From positions 1 through 51,721 of the forward strand of contig JAICYD010000038.1 of assembly GCA_025934375.1 (NCBI GenBank): a stretch of 51,721 nucleotides of DNA. The letters are read 5' to 3'. A program made the position numbers and the translations under genes. This document shows, in pieces, positions 7,540 through 15,448 of the stretch. This DNA is from Streptosporangiaceae bacterium. Lineage in GTDB: Bacteria > Actinomycetota > Actinomycetes > Streptosporangiales > Streptosporangiaceae. The notes under the pieces were generated by a model. That model was not told the origin of the DNA. It saw only the letters and a list, made by a program, of their open reading frames with translations, and ran no database searches. How positions within the stretch are numbered: position 1 is the stretch's first letter; each line of letters opens with the position of its first letter.

Positions 7540-9240
7540 GTGACGGAGACCCTGGCCACGCCGGACGCCAACGGCGGGCCCGCCGCGCGGCCGGTGATAC
7601 TGACTGTCGATGACGATCCAGGTGTCTCCCGCGCGGTGGCGCGGGACCTGCGGCGGCGCTACGGCGACAAGTGGCGGATCGTCCGCGCCGAGTCCGGGCC
7701 GGACGCGCTGGAGGCGCTGCGCCAGGTCAAGCTGCGCGGCGACCAGGCCGCGATCCTGCTGGCGGACTACCGCATGCCGGCGATGAGCGGCAACGAGTTC
7801 CTCGAGCAGGCGATGGACATCTTCCCGTTCGCCAAGCGGGTGCTGCTCACCGCCTACGCTGACACCAACGCCGCCATCGAGGCGATCAACGTCGTCGACC
7901 TGGACCACTACCTGCTCAAGCCGTGGGACCCGCCGGAAGAGAAGCTCTACCCGGTCATGGACGACCTGCTCTCCGCCTGGTGCCGGGAAGAGCGCAAGGT
8001 CGTCCCGGAGACCAAGCTGATCGGGCACCGATGGTCGGCGCGGTCGACCCAGATGCGGGAGTTCCTGGCCCGCAGCCGGGTCCCCTACCGCTGGTACACC
8101 TCCGACAGCCCCGAGGGCGAGCGGCTGCTGGCCGCGGCCGGGCAAGACGGCCGGGTGCTCCCGGTGGTGGTTACCGACAAGGCGGAGGTTCTCGTCGACC
8201 CCACCCCGGGCGAGCTGGCCGCCAAGATCGGCCTGGCCACGGCGCCGGAGCTGGAGTTTTACGATCTCATCGTGATCGGCGGCGGCCCGGCCGGCCTCGG
8301 CGCGGCCGTGTACGGCGCGTCGGAGGGCCTCAAGACCGTCATCGTGGAGAAGAACGTCTTCGGCGGCCAGGCCGGGCAGAGCTCGCGGATCGAGAACTAC
8401 CTCGGGTTCCCCGACGGCCTCAGCGGCGGCGACCTGACGTTCCGCGCCCGGCTGCAAGCCGAGAAGTTCCAGGCCGAGATGGTGCACACCCGGCACGTGA
8501 CCGGCCTGGACGTGACCGGCTCGACGCGCACTGTCCACTTCGACGACGGGACCTCGGTCAGCGGGCATGCCGTCATCCTGGCCACCGGGGTAATCTACCG
8601 GCACCTGCCCGCCCCGGGCTGCGACATGCTGACCGACCGCGGCGTCTACTACGGCGCCACCCTCACCGTGGCCGACCAGTGCGCCGGCCAGGACGTGTAC
8701 GTCGTCGGCGGGGCCAACTCGGCCGGGCAGGCGGCGGTCAACCTGGCCGTGCGGGGCAACGCGCGCTCGGTGACGATGCTCGTGCGGGCGCCGGACCTGA
8801 CCGCGTCGATGTCGCACTACCTGATCGAGCAGATCGCCGGCATCCCGCAGATCGCCGTCCGTCCCTGCACCGAGGTCATCCAGGCGGAAGGGGCCGGCCA
8901 CCTGGAGCAAGTCACGCTGCGCGACCTCAAGACGGGCACGACGGAGACCGTGGACTGCGGGAGCCTGTTCGTCTTCATCGGCGCCGAGCCGCGCACCGAG
9001 TGGCTCGATGGCGTGGTGGCCCGGGACAAGCGGGGGTTCGTGCTGACCGGGCCCGACCTGACCAGCGATGAGCTCGCCGGCTGGCCGCTGGAGCGGCCGC
9101 CGTATCACCTGGAGACCAGCGTCCCCGGCGTGTTCGTGGCCGGCGACGTCCGGGCGGAGTCCGCCAAGCGGGTCGCGTCGGCCGTCGGCGAGGGCGCGAT
9201 GTCCGTGATGCTGGTGCACCGCTACCTGGAGCAGCTGTGA
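7540..9240 (+). CDS. Response regulator fused to thioredoxin-reductase-like FAD oxidoreductase
   Basis: A 566-residue fusion. Residues about 19-135 form a receiver domain with the acidic pocket DDD at 24-26, phospho-acceptor Asp76 (ADYRMP), Thr104 and Lys127. A small thioredoxin-fold-like region follows (about 150-235), then a FAD domain opening with DLIVIGGGPAGLG near residue 242 and an NADPH-binding VVGGANSAG near 387, ending with the GVFVAGDVR motif. The redox-active CxxC of true thioredoxin reductases is absent: the equivalent stretch reads YYGATLTVADQ. It is therefore probably an NADPH-dependent flavoprotein working on a partner rather than a thioredoxin reductase. I chose GTG 7540 with gagg upstream; TTG 7453 and ATG 7501 are also in frame. 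The next gene overlaps by 4 bp and encodes the likely partner kinase. Confidence 0.9.
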   Translation: MTETLATPDANGGPAARPVILTVDDDPGVSRAVARDLRRRYGDKWRIVRAESGPDALEALRQVKLRGDQAAILLADYRMPAMSGNEFLEQAMDIFPFAKRVLLTAYADTNAAIEAINVVDLDHYLLKPWDPPEEKLYPVMDDLLSAWCREERKVVPETKLIGHRWSARSTQMREFLARSRVPYRWYTSDSPEGERLLAAAGQDGRVLPVVVTDKAEVLVDPTPGELAAKIGLATAPELEFYDLIVIGGGPAGLGAAVYGASEGLKTVIVEKNVFGGQAGQSSRIENYLGFPDGLSGGDLTFRARLQAEKFQAEMVHTRHVTGLDVTGSTRTVHFDDGTSVSGHAVILATGVIYRHLPAPGCDMLTDRGVYYGATLTVADQCAGQDVYVVGGANSAGQAAVNLAVRGNARSVTMLVRAPDLTASMSHYLIEQIAGIPQIAVRPCTEVIQAEGAGHLEQVTLRDLKTGTTETVDCGSLFVFIGAEPRTEWLDGVVARDKRGFVLTGPDLTSDELAGWPLERPPYHLETSVPGVFVAGDVRAESAKRVASAVGEGAMSVMLVHRYLEQL

Positions 9241-10715
9241 CAGATAACAGCCACAATGAGGCGAGCGCGCAGCTGGCCTGTGACCCGGCCGAACTGCGCG
9301 GCCTGTTCCTGTTCGAGAAGCTCACCGATGAGCAGCTGGCCACGCTATGCGCCATGGGCCACGTCCAGCTGATCCCGGCGGGCCCCGTCTTCGCCGAGGG
9401 CGACCCCGCGACCTGCTTCTACGTGCTGCTGTCGGGCACGCTGGTCACCTCGCGCAAGGTCGGCGCCGACGACGTCGAGATCACCCGGACCAGCCAGAAG
9501 GGCGTGTACACGGGCGCGTTCCGCTCCTATGTCGGCGAGCGGATGCCGCAGGTCTACACGAACTCCATGCGGGTGACCGAGCCGTCCCGCTTCTACGTGC
9601 TGTCGGCCGACGACTTCTCCGCCATCATGCACGAGTGGTTCCCGATGGCGGTGCACCTGCTGGAGGGGCTGATCACCGGGGTCGCGGTGCAGCGGGAGGC
9701 GATCGACCGCCGCGAGCGGCTGCTGGCCCTCGGCTCGCTGTCGGCGGGACTGACGCACGAGCTGAACAACCCGGCCGCCGCCGCCGTCCGCGCCACCGCC
9801 TCGCTGCGCGAGCGGGTCGCCGGGATGCGCAGCAAGCTCGGGATGGTCGCCCGGGCCCCCTACCGGCGCGACACCCTGGAGACGCTGATCAAGCTGCAGG
9901 AGGGCGCGGTCGAGAAGGTCGCCAAGGCGCCCAGGCTGGACCCGCTGGCCGCCTCCGACGCCGAGGACGAGCTGTCGGACTGGCTGGAGGACAACGGCTG
10001 CCACGACGGCTGGCGGATCGCGCCCACGTTCGTGCAGGCGGGCCTGGATGTGGCGTGGCTGGAGAATGTCAAGGACAGCGTGGGAACCGAGATCCTCGAG
10101 CACGCGCTGCGCTGGCTCAACTACACGGTCGAGACCGAGCTGCTGATGAACGAGATCGAGGACGCGACGACGCGGATCTCCACGCTCGTCGGCGCGGCCC
10201 GCCAGTACTCCCAGCTCGACCGGGCGCCGTTCCAGGTCGTGGACGTCCATGACCTGGTCAGCTCCACGCTGCTGATGCTGGGCGCCAAGATCGGCCCGGA
10301 CATCACGATCGTCAAGGACTACGACCGGACGCTGCCCAAGATCCCCGCCTTCGCCGGCGAGCTCAACCAGGTGTGGACGAACCTCATCGACAACGCCGTG
10401 GACGCCATGGGCGGGACGGGCACGCTCACGATCACGACCCGGCGAGACGGCGACTGCGTGCTGGTGGAGTTCGGCGACACCGGGTCCGGGGTACCTGATG
10501 AGATCAAGAACCGGATCTTCGAGCCGTTCTTCACCACCAAGCCGGTCGGCCAGGGCACCGGCCTGGGACTGGACATCTCGTACCGGATCGTCGTGAACAA
10601 GCACCACGGCGACCTGCGGGTGGAGTCCAGGCCCGGAGACACGCGCTTCCGCGTGCTGTTGCCCATCGCCCAGCCCGCCGCTGAGGCCGACCCGTCCGTG
10701 ACGGCGGGGGACTAG
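9237..10715 (+). CDS. Cyclic-nucleotide-binding-domain sensor histidine kinase
   Basis: A 492-residue soluble kinase. Residues about 15-130 form a cNMP/CRP-like ligand domain (LFEKLTDEQLATL, then GPVFAEGDPATCFYVLLSG). The dimerisation/phosphoacceptor segment GLTHELNNPAAAA places His174. The ATPase domain shows the N box NLIDNAVDAM, G1 FGDTGSGVP, F box FEPFFTTK and G2 GTGLGLDIS. No membrane segment is visible, so it should sense a cytoplasmic ligand. The start GTG overlaps the stop of the receiver-flavoprotein gene (GTGA), which strongly suggests that the receiver domain of that protein is the phosphotransfer partner. The ligand of the cNMP-like domain cannot be read from sequence. Confidence 0.93.
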   Translation: MTDNSHNEASAQLACDPAELRGLFLFEKLTDEQLATLCAMGHVQLIPAGPVFAEGDPATCFYVLLSGTLVTSRKVGADDVEITRTSQKGVYTGAFRSYVGERMPQVYTNSMRVTEPSRFYVLSADDFSAIMHEWFPMAVHLLEGLITGVAVQREAIDRRERLLALGSLSAGLTHELNNPAAAAVRATASLRERVAGMRSKLGMVARAPYRRDTLETLIKLQEGAVEKVAKAPRLDPLAASDAEDELSDWLEDNGCHDGWRIAPTFVQAGLDVAWLENVKDSVGTEILEHALRWLNYTVETELLMNEIEDATTRISTLVGAARQYSQLDRAPFQVVDVHDLVSSTLLMLGAKIGPDITIVKDYDRTLPKIPAFAGELNQVWTNLIDNAVDAMGGTGTLTITTRRDGDCVLVEFGDTGSGVPDEIKNRIFEPFFTTKPVGQGTGLGLDISYRIVVNKHHGDLRVESRPGDTRFRVLLPIAQPAAEADPSVTAGD

Positions 10716-10739
10716 CCAACCCGAAGAAGGATGAGACGC

Positions 10740-11093
10740 ATGACCGAGATACCCGGCATCGACCTGTCGGCCACCCCCAGCGGGGACGGCTGCGCCGAGT
10801 GCGACGCCGCCGGCGGCTGGTGGGTGCACCTGCGCCGCTGCACCCAGTGCGGGCACATCGGCTGCTGCGACACCTCTCCCTCCCAGCACGCCACCGCGCA
10901 CTACAAGGCCACCGGCCACCCGGTGATCCGCAGCTTCGAGCCGGGCGAGTCGTGGTTCTGGTCCTTCCCGGACGAGGGCTTCTACGAGAGCGGCCCGCAG
11001 CTCTCCGACCCGCAGTGCCACCCTGAGGGCCAGCCCGTCCCGGGGCCGGCTGGCCGGGTCCCCGCGGACTGGCGTTCTAAGATTCACCCGTGA
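10740..11093 (+). CDS. UBP-type zinc finger protein
   Basis: A 117-residue protein that is essentially one ZnF-UBP domain. It has the zinc ligand pattern Cys18-x2-Cys21, Cys34-x2-Cys37, Cys42 or Cys43 and His50/His54/His60, followed by HPVIRSFEPGESWFWSFPD. Eukaryotic ZnF-UBP domains bind the free C-terminal Gly-Gly of ubiquitin; actinobacteria have no ubiquitin, so the bacterial ligand is unknown. I placed the start at ATG 10740, nine bases after gaagaagg; the ATG at 10731 is too close to it. The gene follows the kinase by 24 bp and its stop overlaps the start of the molybdoenzyme gene by 4 bp. Confidence 0.9.
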   Translation: MTEIPGIDLSATPSGDGCAECDAAGGWWVHLRRCTQCGHIGCCDTSPSQHATAHYKATGHPVIRSFEPGESWFWSFPDEGFYESGPQLSDPQCHPEGQPVPGPAGRVPADWRSKIHP

Positions 11094-11692
11094 GCGTTAT
11101 CTCGCGTGGCTTCTCCGGCCGCAGGCGTTCCGATGACGGGCGGCTGCCCCCGGGCCAGTACCTGGAGCGCGGCTTCCCCATCCTGCAGGCCACACCGACC
11201 CCGGCCGTGGACACGCGCACGTGGCAGTTCACCATCACGACCGAGGACGGCGCGACCGCGCGCCGCTGGGACTGGAACGAGTTCAAGGCCCTGCCCTCCG
11301 AGCGGCTCACCAAGGACATCCACTGCGTCACCAAGTGGACCAAACTGGACACCGACTGGCGCGGCGTTTCCTGCGACGTCCTGCTCGACGGGGTGGACAC
11401 CAGCGCCGGGTACGTCATGGCCAGGTCCTACGGCGGCTACACGACCAACCTCCCGCTGGCCGACCTGCGCGGCGGCCGCGCCTGGGTCGCCTACGAGTAC
11501 GACGGCGCGCCGCTGCTGCCCGACCACGGCGGCCCGGCCCGGCTGCTGGTGCCGCACCTGTACTTCTGGAAGTCCGCCAAGTGGGTCACCGGCTTTGACC
11601 TGATGACCGGCGACAAGCACGGCTTCTGGGAAGAGCTCGGCTACCACGACTACGGGGACCCGTGGCGCGAGCAGCGCTACCAGGGCGACTAG
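11090..11692 (+). CDS. Sulfite-oxidase-like molybdopterin oxidoreductase
   Basis: A 200-residue protein consisting of the molybdopterin domain of the sulfite oxidase/MsrP (YedY) family. It has the molybdenum-ligand Cys79 in KDIHCVTKW, then WRGVSCDVLL, SYGGYTTNLPLAD and RLLVPHLYFWKSAKWVTG. There is no signal peptide, so it is probably cytoplasmic, unlike E. coli MsrP. The physiological substrate of this short actinobacterial branch is not established. The GTG start overlaps the zinc-finger gene stop (GTGA). The next gene, a ferredoxin reductase, is the likely electron-transfer partner. Confidence 0.9.
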   Translation: MSVISRGFSGRRRSDDGRLPPGQYLERGFPILQATPTPAVDTRTWQFTITTEDGATARRWDWNEFKALPSERLTKDIHCVTKWTKLDTDWRGVSCDVLLDGVDTSAGYVMARSYGGYTTNLPLADLRGGRAWVAYEYDGAPLLPDHGGPARLLVPHLYFWKSAKWVTGFDLMTGDKHGFWEELGYHDYGDPWREQRYQGD

Positions 11693-11702
11693 CAGGGCCC
11701 CG

Positions 11703-12608
11703 TTGACCGCTCCGCCACCTCCCGGGGGGACGACCCCCCGGGAGGCAGCCGCCCCGGGGCGCCTGTCCTGGCACGTGGCGACGCTCGCGAGCGCCCGCTG
11801 GGAGAGCGCCACCGCCCGCACGCTCGCCTTCGACGTGCCCGGCTGGCCCGGTCACCTGGCCGGCCAGCACGTCGACGTGAAGCTGACCGCCGAGGACGGC
11901 TACAGCGCGCAGCGCAGCTACTCCATCGCCTCGGCCCCCGACAACGCGGCCCCTGGCCATGCGGCCCCCGACAACGCGGCCCCCGGCGGCGGGGCCACGC
12001 TGGAGCTGACCGTCCAGCGCCTCGACGACGGCGAGGTCTCGCCGTACCTCACCGACGTCCTGGAGCCCGGCGACCAGGTGGAATTGCGCGGCCCGATCGG
12101 CGGCTGGTTCGTCTGGCGCCCTGCCCCGCAGCCCCCGCTGCAGCTGATCGCGGGCGGCAGCGGCATCGTCCCGCTGATGGCGATGATCCGCGCGGCTCAG
12201 CCGGACGCCGGGCACGCGCCCGCGGTCCCGTTGCGGCTGCTGTACTCGGCCCGCACCCCCGCTGACGTCATCTACTCAGGCGACCTGGCCCAACGAGCCC
12301 GTGCCCCGCGTTTCTCGCTCAGCTACGCGCTCACCCGGGCCCAGCCCCCGTCCGCGCCGTCCGCGCCGCCGGCCGGCCCGTCCGCGCGGGTGGCTGGCAA
12401 CGGGCAATCCGAGCTGGCACCGGGTCCCTCCGTTTCGTACGGGCGCATCAGCACCGACGTGATCGCCGCGGCGGCCTGGGAGCCGCGAGTGACGCCGGCC
12501 ATCTTCATCTGCGGCCCGTCCGGCTTCGTCGAGGCCGCGGCCGACCTGCTCATCGCGGCTGGCCACGACCCGGCGGCGATCAAGACCGAGCGCTTCGGGC
12601 CGACGTAA
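11703..12608 (+). CDS. Ferredoxin/flavodoxin-reductase-like FAD oxidoreductase
   Basis: A 301-residue FNR-fold protein: FAD-binding barrel with RSYSIAS, then GPIGGWFVW, and the NAD(P)-binding domain with AGGSGIVPLMAM, LLYSARTPADVIY and the late FICGPSGFVEA motif. No 2Fe-2S domain is present. It probably transfers electrons between NAD(P)H and the adjacent sulfite-oxidase-like enzyme. The only plausible start in reach is TTG 11703, 10 bp after the previous stop and without a strong ribosome binding site, so coupling to upstream translation is likely. Two low-complexity inserts occur: a 15-bp repeat array after RSYSIASAPDN and an Ala/Pro/Ser stretch near residues 215-240, both unusual in this fold. 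Confidence 0.86.
   Translation: MTAPPPPGGTTPREAAAPGRLSWHVATLASARWESATARTLAFDVPGWPGHLAGQHVDVKLTAEDGYSAQRSYSIASAPDNAAPGHAAPDNAAPGGGATLELTVQRLDDGEVSPYLTDVLEPGDQVELRGPIGGWFVWRPAPQPPLQLIAGGSGIVPLMAMIRAAQPDAGHAPAVPLRLLYSARTPADVIYSGDLAQRARAPRFSLSYALTRAQPPSAPSAPPAGPSARVAGNGQSELAPGPSVSYGRISTDVIAAAAWEPRVTPAIFICGPSGFVEAAADLLIAAGHDPAAIKTERFGPT
11934..11993 (+). repeat. In-frame 15-bp tandem repeat in the reductase gene
   Basis: Four 15-bp units starting at 11934, 11949, 11964 and 11979, of the form gcccccgacaacgcg. They encode APDNA/APGHA pentapeptides just after the flavin-binding RSYSIAS motif. Units one and three are identical. Confidence 0.88.
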
Positions 12609-12640
12609 CCTGGCCGGGCGGCGCTGATCCCCTGACCGCG

Positions 12641-13444
12641 CTAGGGGAACAGGTCCTCCAGGACCTGGGCGACGCCGTCGTCGTCGTTGCTGGGGATGAC
12701 GTGGGTGGCGGCGGCCAGGACGGCCGGGTGGGCGTTGGCCACCGCGTAGGAGGTGCCGGCCCAGGTGAGCAGGGGCAGGTCGTTCGGCTGGTCACCGAAC
12801 GCGATGACCTCGCTGGCGTCGATGCCGTCCGCCTTCGCCAGCGAGGCCACCGTGGATGCCTTGCTGACGCCGATGGCGGCCGCCTCGACCAGCCCCTTGG
12901 CGCTGGAGTGGGTGACCACCACGAGGCCCTCCAGCGCCGGGCTGGCGATGGCCAGCAGGTCATCGCAGCTGTAGCCCACGTGCCGGCCGAGCAGCTTGGC
13001 GGCCGGCCGCGACGTCAGCACGGCGTCGTCATACCGGGGACCGGGATTATCCACGTCGAACATGATTGGCTGGAAAACCTGGTCAACGGCCCGCCCGTCG
13101 GGGTACTCCACCGCGATCCCGATGCCGGGGATCGCATCGCGCAGCGCCTTGACCGCGGCCGCCAGCTGCTCGGGCTGGATGAGCTGGACCGCGGTGACCT
13201 GGCCGGTGCGCAAGTCGTAGCTGAGCGCGCCGTTGGAGACGATCGCGGTCCCCCGGTGGCCGAAGGCCCTGGCCATCTCCGTCATGGTCCGCGGCGGCCG
13301 CCCGGTGACGAGGACGAACCGCGCGCCGGCCTGCTCGACGCGGGCGAACGCGGCGATAGTCCGCGACGAGATCGTGCCATCGCCGCGGATGATCGTCCCG
13401 TCCAGGTCCGTCGCCACCAGCCGGGGAGAAATCTGCTGAGCCAT
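12641..13444 (-). CDS. HAD-superfamily hydrolase, Cof type
   Basis: A 267-residue phosphatase-like protein. Motif I is LVATDLDGTI near residue 10, motif II VLVTGRPPR, motif III Lys (SSAKGLV) and motif IV IAFGDQPNDLPLL, with a large C2-type cap between. These are the hallmarks of the Cof/YbiV group, which dephosphorylate sugar phosphates or nucleotides; the substrate is not predictable. The frame remains open far upstream across the neighbouring gene, but homology begins at ATG 13444, which I take as the start although no good ribosome binding site precedes it. The region upstream contains two hairpins that may end the alkB transcript. Confidence 0.88.
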   Translation of the reverse strand: MAQQISPRLVATDLDGTIIRGDGTISSRTIAAFARVEQAGARFVLVTGRPPRTMTEMARAFGHRGTAIVSNGALSYDLRTGQVTAVQLIQPEQLAAAVKALRDAIPGIGIAVEYPDGRAVDQVFQPIMFDVDNPGPRYDDAVLTSRPAAKLLGRHVGYSCDDLLAIASPALEGLVVVTHSSAKGLVEAAAIGVSKASTVASLAKADGIDASEVIAFGDQPNDLPLLTWAGTSYAVANAHPAVLAAATHVIPSNDDDGVAQVLEDLFP

Positions 13445-13511
13445 CGCATGCTGAATGTACTGTGTTTGCCTGGGGGCTAGAAACCAAGTCCCCAGGCCCC
13501 CGGGCAAAGAA

Positions 13512-13595
13512 GGGGACTCCGTCCCCCGTTTCACCCCTGGCCCCGGCGTCGCACGGACCGCTCCCTCAGCGAGCGAGCCGGCCTGCGGCCGGCTC
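13512..13595 (-). terminator. Two short hairpins between alkB-like gene and HAD gene
   Basis: The arms ggggac/gtcccc (13512-13517 and 13521-13526) and the perfect 9-bp arms gagccggcc/ggccggctc (13575-13583 and 13587-13595) each enclose a 3-base loop. They lie just past the stop of the minus-strand AlkB-like gene, so a terminator role is likely; there is no U tract, as is common in high-GC genomes. Confidence 0.5.
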
Positions 13596-13626
13596 GGGGG
13601 AGTCCCGTTCCCCTCACCCCGTGGGG

Positions 13627-14331
13627 TTAGCGGACGTCGTGGGGACGGAACTGGACGCTGATGCGGGGGCCGGCGCAGTGCGCGGACTTGGGGATCGCGT
13701 GCTCCCAGGTGCGCTGGCAACTGCCGCCCATCACCAGCAGGTCCCCGTGGCCGAGGTGATAGCGCAGGCTCCCGCCGGAGGCGCTCGCGCCGCCGGGGAC
13801 GCTGGACTCGCCGGGGGCGCCGGGGGCGCTGGGCAAACCAGCCCGGGGGCGCAGCATCAGCGGTCGCGCGGTGCCGAGCGACACGATCGCCACCATGGTG
13901 TCCTCGCTGCTCCCGCGGCCGATCGTGTCGCCATGCCAGGCGACGCTGTCGCGGCCATCCCGGTACAGGCACAGGCCGGCCGTGCGGAACGGCTCGCCCA
14001 GCTCACCCGCGTAGTGCGCGCTCAGCGCGTCGCGGGCGAGCGCCAGCACCGGGTCGGGCAGCGGCGCGTCCTCCCCGTAAAAGCATTGCAGGCGGGGCAC
14101 GTCCACGGTCCGGTCATACATCCGCCGCCGTTCCGCGCGCCAGGGCACCCGCTCCGCCAGCCGCTCGAATAGCGGCTGCGAGCCCGACAGCCAGCCTCTC
14201 TGCACGTCGATCCACGCGCCCCGGGTCAGCCGGAACCGCTCCGGAGCCAGCGGCGCGATGCCCGGCTCGTCGTGCTCGAGCATCTCTAGCAATGACCCCT
14301 GAACGTCAATGCGCCCGGCCCTTACCACCAT
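13627..14331 (-). CDS. AlkB-like 2-oxoglutarate/Fe(II) dioxygenase
   Basis: A 234-residue protein related to DNA/RNA dealkylating AlkB enzymes. It carries the iron-binding HxD in VAWHGDTIG, a distal His in TWEHAIPK and the 2-oxoglutarate-binding Arg in RISVQFR. AlkB enzymes oxidatively remove alkyl groups from damaged bases, but related branches act on RNA or proteins, so the substrate is a guess. The segment between strands carries an Ala/Pro/Gly/Ser-rich insert (PSAPGAPGESSVPGGASASG) that is not part of the fold. Start ATG 14331. It stands alone, bounded by hairpins on its 3' side. Confidence 0.88.
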   Translation of the reverse strand: MVVRAGRIDVQGSLLEMLEHDEPGIAPLAPERFRLTRGAWIDVQRGWLSGSQPLFERLAERVPWRAERRRMYDRTVDVPRLQCFYGEDAPLPDPVLALARDALSAHYAGELGEPFRTAGLCLYRDGRDSVAWHGDTIGRGSSEDTMVAIVSLGTARPLMLRPRAGLPSAPGAPGESSVPGGASASGGSLRYHLGHGDLLVMGGSCQRTWEHAIPKSAHCAGPRISVQFRPHDVR

Positions 14332-14853
14332 GACCTAAGCCTACCCGCACCTGTCAAACACCCATTCGACAAGGGGATGGCGCGCGACGCTCACCGCTCC
14401 TGATCGCCATCGCGGGGCCGCCGACTTGTCGCGCGGGCGCCACCTTCCCGTCGCGAGTGATGGCTCCCTCAGGGGCGCGCGCCCGCCCCTGTCCCGCCGC
14501 CGTTGCCGGGCCGCCCGCGCGGCGGCCACGCGCGCAAAGGGGGCCGCCGGCGAAGCATCCCGCTATTTCCAAACTTATGCAGAAAATTTGGGTAGCTTGC
14601 TGGCTGGACATGACAATCGTTTGCCAACGGCATCGCAGAACGGTGTTCTCCCGGGAGCCATTGCTGTGCTAAACCGGGAAAGTGGACCTATGCCCACTGG
14701 ATGGGCAGCACATGCCATAACGTCCTGATGACGGAAAAGTTACGTGTGCCGTTCCCCGTGCCCTAGCGTGACGCGGAACACGGCGAAGGGCGACTGATAG
14801 CGAGTGGAGACTCCAGGGGCCTGCCTGGCGGCGAGTCCCGGCCGGAAACGGCT
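14332..14853. other. Gene-free stretch between the alkB-like and csp genes
   Basis: More than 500 bases with no frame that resembles a protein. The section 14560-14760 is clearly less GC-rich than the rest of the window (for example atttccaaacttatgcag) and contains a short hairpin tgccca/tgggca around 14691-14706. It may hold the promoter of the AlkB-like gene or a decayed or foreign segment. I recognise no RNA gene in it. Confidence 0.4.
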
Positions 14854-14888
14854 GAGGCGGGCCCGCGCCGTGGGCGCGGACCCGCCTC
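14854..14888 (-). terminator. Strong hairpin terminator after csp
   Basis: Sixteen-base arms (14854-14869 and 14873-14888) pair with one mismatch around a 3-base loop. The hairpin lies 76 bp past the stop of the minus-strand cold shock gene and is followed in that direction by a short run including ttt. It very likely ends the csp transcript. Confidence 0.7.
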
Positions 14889-14964
14889 ATGCCAGTTGTG
14901 CCAGGTGGAGCGTTGTCCTGCCCGCCTCATGGGGCAAGGCGGCCCCGGCCGGAGACCAGCGACG

Positions 14965-15168
14965 TCAGACGGTGCGAACCTGCGCCGCCTGCGGCCCCTT
15001 CGGGCCCTGGGTCACGTTGTACTCCACCTTCTGGTTTTCCTCGAGCGTGCGGTACCCGGCCGACTCGATTGCAGAGAAGTGAACGAAGACGTCCGCGCTC
15101 CCGTCATCGGGGGCGATGAAACCAAAGCCCTTGTCCGGGTTGAACCACTTTACGGTTCCCTGAGCCAT
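14965..15168 (-). CDS. Cold shock protein, CspA family
   Basis: A 67-residue single cold-shock domain: [15 protein letters not shown] contains RNP1, VFVHFSAI contains RNP2, and the end is PQAAQVRTV. It binds single-stranded RNA and DNA and melts RNA structure. Length is canonical. A gaagg ribosome binding site lies 11 bases before the ATG. The upstream stretch 15169-15448 holds no gene and is probably a long 5' leader, as is usual for csp genes. The next gene upstream on the same strand is a DEAD-box helicase, another RNA remodeller. Confidence 0.95.
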   Translation of the reverse strand: MAQGTVKWFNPDKGFGFIAPDDGSADVFVHFSAIESAGYRTLEENQKVEYNVTQGPKGPQAAQVRTV

Positions 15169-15448
15169 TTGCTATATATCCTTCGAGACGAGCCGGAGAC
15201 CCGTGCACTGCGCGCGGATCAACTGCGGGATTCTGCTGCCGTGCCTGGCCAAGTTGCCGGGCGGCTTTATGTACCGGCCGGCATAACCGCGAGTGGAATC
15301 GCGATCCATATGCCCGGGAACGGCTAAGGCCAATCTACCGCACTTGCGGAGACGATCTGCACTGCTCTTACGAAAAGTCGTCCAGGTTGGTTAGCTCACA
15401 GCGGAATCCCCCTGCCACCAGCCAGGAGACCTTAAGGCTCCGCTCCGT

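Noticed and set aside
7489..9219. 576-codon minus-strand frame opposite the receiver-flavoprotein gene
   Set aside because: It is a mirror frame of a clearly conserved gene, with His/Arg/Gly-rich content and no recognisable domain.
13445..13972. N-terminal extension of the HAD hydrolase frame
   Set aside because: It overlaps the AlkB-like gene on the same strand in another frame and is Arg/Pro-rich; the HAD fold begins at the ATG at 13444.
15241..15327. Plus-strand peptide resembling the VPAGITASG end of the mycothiol-dependent enzyme
   Set aside because: The match is nine residues in a frame that is otherwise unsupported and lies in the csp leader; most likely chance.
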